A stretch of 64,000 bases of DNA from Mageeibacillus indolicus UPII9-5 (GTDB lineage Bacteria; Bacillota; Clostridia; Saccharofermentanales; Fastidiosipilaceae). Every line of letters begins with the position of its first letter. The first letter of the stretch is position 1. Under the pieces are notes generated by a model. It was not told the origin of the DNA and did no database searches. It saw nothing but the letters and a program-made list of their open reading frames with translations. The translations under genes and the position numbers were made by a program. Location: positions 496,001 to 560,000 of the forward strand of contig NC_013895.2 in NCBI RefSeq assembly GCF_000025225.2, read 5' to 3'. Below are positions 62,382 through 64,000 of this stretch, piece by piece.

Positions 62382-63590
62382 ATGGAGTTAAATAGAAAGA
62401 GTATTATCGAAAACGCCTACAATGGGTATATTTTTTCGGAGAAGAAAAATGTTGATAATGCGAAAGTTTATCGTTTTAGAAACGAAACGGGTACAGGAGA
62501 AATGCGTTGTTATGATTTGCTTGAAGGAATTCAATTATCTTATAACAACTTAAATATGGAAACAACACATCAAAAAATAACACCTAAAGAAGGAATCTTA
62601 CAAATTGATCATTGCCTTGAAGGGTGCTATGAATTTAAGCTGGAAAATAATGAACGCGCATTTATTAGGAAAGGAGATTTAAGTGTTTTAGAACTTGGGA
62701 AAGTACCGTTTGAAAACTCTTGTATTCCCATGAAAAAATATGTTGGGCTTTCTCTTTTTATTGATATGAGTATAGCACAAAAGTCCATTTCAAAATATTT
62801 TCCATATGGAAATATAGATTTGTTTGAAATGCGGGATAAGGTGTGCAAAAATGGGGCGGCGTTAATTATCCGCTCTCGTCATGAAATCAATCATATTATT
62901 GGTGAATTATATAGGGTTGATGAGAGGATACAGCTTCCATATTCAATAATTAAAACAATAGAACTATTACTATTTCTGAGTTTAGTTGAAAGTAAAGACA
63001 CACATAAACTTCCATCCTTTTCTGAGCCTGTGTACGAAGCAACTCAAGAATGCTACAAAGCTCTTATGGAAAATCCTTTTGACAGATATTCTATTTCTGA
63101 ACTGGCAAAAAAATATGCAATTTCTGAATCAAGTCTTAAAAGATGTTTTGCTTATATAACCGGAAATTCAATAGGCAGTTTCATTAAAAAAACTTGTCTT
63201 GAAGCGGCAGCAGAGTTACTAATTCATAAGTCAAGTATGTCTATCGGAGAAATAGCGGATTTAGCAGTATACTTAAATCAAGGCAAGTTTTCTTCAGCTT
63301 TTAAAAAACATTTTGGAGAGCCACCACCGGAGATAGGCACTATAAGGGCCTATCTCCGGTGGTGGCTCTCTAAAGAGGGCATTATTGCCCCCCAGTTGAA
63401 CTGGGGGATTTTATCATTCCTATTCGGTGCCATAAAATGGGCGCCAGAGAAAAATTCCCTGACGCTCGCTTCTTGCCCAACTAAACATGATTGCTATTAT
63501 GTAGAAAAAAGCAAGGGGATTTTCGAATATGTCGAAATATTTTCCTTCTGCTCTGCTAAGCACAAGAGAAAGAAGATGATATTTCAATAG
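62382..63590 (+). CDS. AraC-family regulator with a disrupted, replaced C-terminus
   Basis: The 402-aa frame has an AraC-type sensor region (residues ~1-210) and two helix-turn-helix motifs at about 220-315: YSISELAKKYAISESSLKRCF and MSIGEIADLAVYLNQGKFSSAFKKHFGE. After HFGEPP a normal protein would end within ~10-20 residues (P-S-E-Y-R...). Here the frame instead enters a 23-bp perfect hairpin and ~80 residues of non-homologous sequence. The DNA-binding part may still fold. Related AraC genes on mobile elements often control iron-uptake ABC transporters, none of which is in view. Confidence 0.75.
   Translation: MELNRKSIIENAYNGYIFSEKKNVDNAKVYRFRNETGTGEMRCYDLLEGIQLSYNNLNMETTHQKITPKEGILQIDHCLEGCYEFKLENNERAFIRKGDLSVLELGKVPFENSCIPMKKYVGLSLFIDMSIAQKSISKYFPYGNIDLFEMRDKVCKNGAALIIRSRHEINHIIGELYRVDERIQLPYSIIKTIELLLFLSLVESKDTHKLPSFSEPVYEATQECYKALMENPFDRYSISELAKKYAISESSLKRCFAYITGNSIGSFIKKTCLEAAAELLIHKSSMSIGEIADLAVYLNQGKFSSAFKKHFGEPPPEIGTIRAYLRWWLSKEGIIAPQLNWGILSFLFGAIKWAPEKNSLTLASCPTKHDCYYVEKSKGIFEYVEIFSFCSAKHKRKKMIFQ
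63316..63370 (+). repeat. Perfect 23-bp hairpin at the end of the AraC gene
   Basis: Arms 63316-63338 and 63348-63370 are exact complements (left arm starts GAGAGCCACCACC), with a nine-base loop. A second palindrome, CCCCAGTT-G-AACTGGGG, lies about 20 bases further on. It looks like the structured end of an inserted element, for example of the IS200/IS605 kind, but no transposase is present and identity is unknown. Confidence 0.85.
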
Positions 63591-63635
63591 TTTATAGAGG
63601 AACTTCTCTAAACAGAATGATTTGTTATATCGTTT

Positions 63636-64000
63636 TTATTGATTTTTTTGCTGTGTCCACTTCCGATATTCAGAAGGATATAGACCAGTACTTTTTTTGA
63701 AGTCTCTTGAAAAACGACCAGCATTACTATATCCAACAGCCAGAGCAATTTGCTCAATTGAAAAATCGGTGGAGCAAAGGAGATTTTCTCCCTGAGATAA
63801 ACGCCGCTGTTGAATATATTCCGTAATGGTGCAGCAATAGACCTGCTTAAATGTAATTTTCAACTTTGTTGTTCCCATGCAGGCAATGCGCGCTAGTTTA
63901 TCTAAAAGAATTTCTCTGTTGTAATGATCGTTGATATACGCAGCGACATTTTCAAGAGATTTTATATCCTGTGATGAAATACGGACTTTCCCTCTTTCTG
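63636..64000 (-). CDS. AraC-family regulator, C-terminal part (gene runs off the window)
   Basis: On the minus strand an open frame runs from the window end to TAA at 63636-63638, 120 codons. It encodes the two HTH motifs of an AraC protein: EILLDKLARIACMGTTKLKI, then IEQIALAVGYSNAGRFSRDF and the usual ending STGLYPSEYRKW. The ATG at 63878 lies inside the conserved domain and is not the true start. It faces the first AraC gene, tail to tail. Target genes are not in view. Confidence 0.88.
   Translation of the reverse strand, partial: ERGKVRISSQDIKSLENVAAYINDHYNREILLDKLARIACMGTTKLKITFKQVYCCTITEYIQQRRLSQGENLLCSTDFSIEQIALAVGYSNAGRFSRDFKKSTGLYPSEYRKWTQQKNQ

Noticed and set aside
63323-63590. Genuine extended C-terminal domain of the AraC regulator
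   Set aside because: The DNA is palindromic, the residues are non-homologous, and the frame shifts away from the conserved AraC ending at the hairpin, so chance extension is more likely.

Overview
The window reads as a low-to-moderate GC Firmicute of the class Clostridia. Supporting this are the rpsL-rpsG-fusA-tuf string, the Asp23/AmaP/DUF2273 envelope-stress trio next to nusB, and the nusB-xseA-xseB-ispA-dxs-nadK-recN string. It carries LPXTG and InlB/Bacteroides-Listeria-repeat surface proteins. From memory, a vaginal Mageeibacillus (BVAB3)-like organism would fit, but that is inference and not proven by the sequence.

Layout. 1-6.4 kb: surface and secreted proteins. The first is cut by the window edge, and the third is a leucine-rich-repeat protein with a sortase signal. 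6.6-11.1 kb: the str operon ending in a UUCG terminator. 11.2-16.8 kb: lon, a YigZ-family protein, a NYN/LOTUS RNase-like protein and malQ. 16.8-26.3 kb: a dense, largely overlapping housekeeping run, efp-asp23-amaP-DUF2273-nusB-xseA-xseB-ispA-dxs-nadK-recN. 26.4-27.3 kb: a TPP riboswitch controlling a lone short-chain dehydrogenase. 27.4-28.4 kb: an RluA-family pseudouridine synthase, the last clearly chromosomal gene.

28.7 kb to the end is accessory DNA. It begins with a decayed XRE regulator plus a truncated type I methylase (hsdM). Next comes an apparently intact four-gene operon on the minus strand: type III mod, res, a PIN-GNAT-PUA-like fusion and an ASCH protein. An IS110 scrap and an ssb-like protein follow. 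Then comes an XRE regulator heading a two-gene DUF4297-type nuclease + SMC/Rad50-like ATPase system, which resembles Lamassu/ABC-three-component defence. That ATPase gene is broken twice: a nonsense codon lies right at its CPxC zinc hook, and a full Tn916-family element with tet(M) (about 42,284-60,298) sits near its 3' end. The last ~35 codons of the ATPase are recognisable on the far side of Tn916.

The Tn916 copy has all expected modules: orf24-side end, orf23-orf13, the tet(M) attenuator, tet(M), orf6, orf9, orf7, orf8, xis and int. Two single-base indels break it, one in the VirB4-like ATPase orf16 and one in int at an A7 run. If these are not sequencing errors, the element is fixed in place and cannot conjugate on its own. 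Beyond it lie a MOBP relaxase and MobC with an oriT-like palindromic region, so Tn916 appears nested in an older mobilisable element. At the end are an AraC regulator whose tail is disrupted by a perfect 23-bp hairpin, and a second AraC gene running off the window.

No rRNA, tRNA or CRISPR array was seen. Family calls are by eye from motifs. Comparisons with Tn916 protein lengths and frames are from memory.
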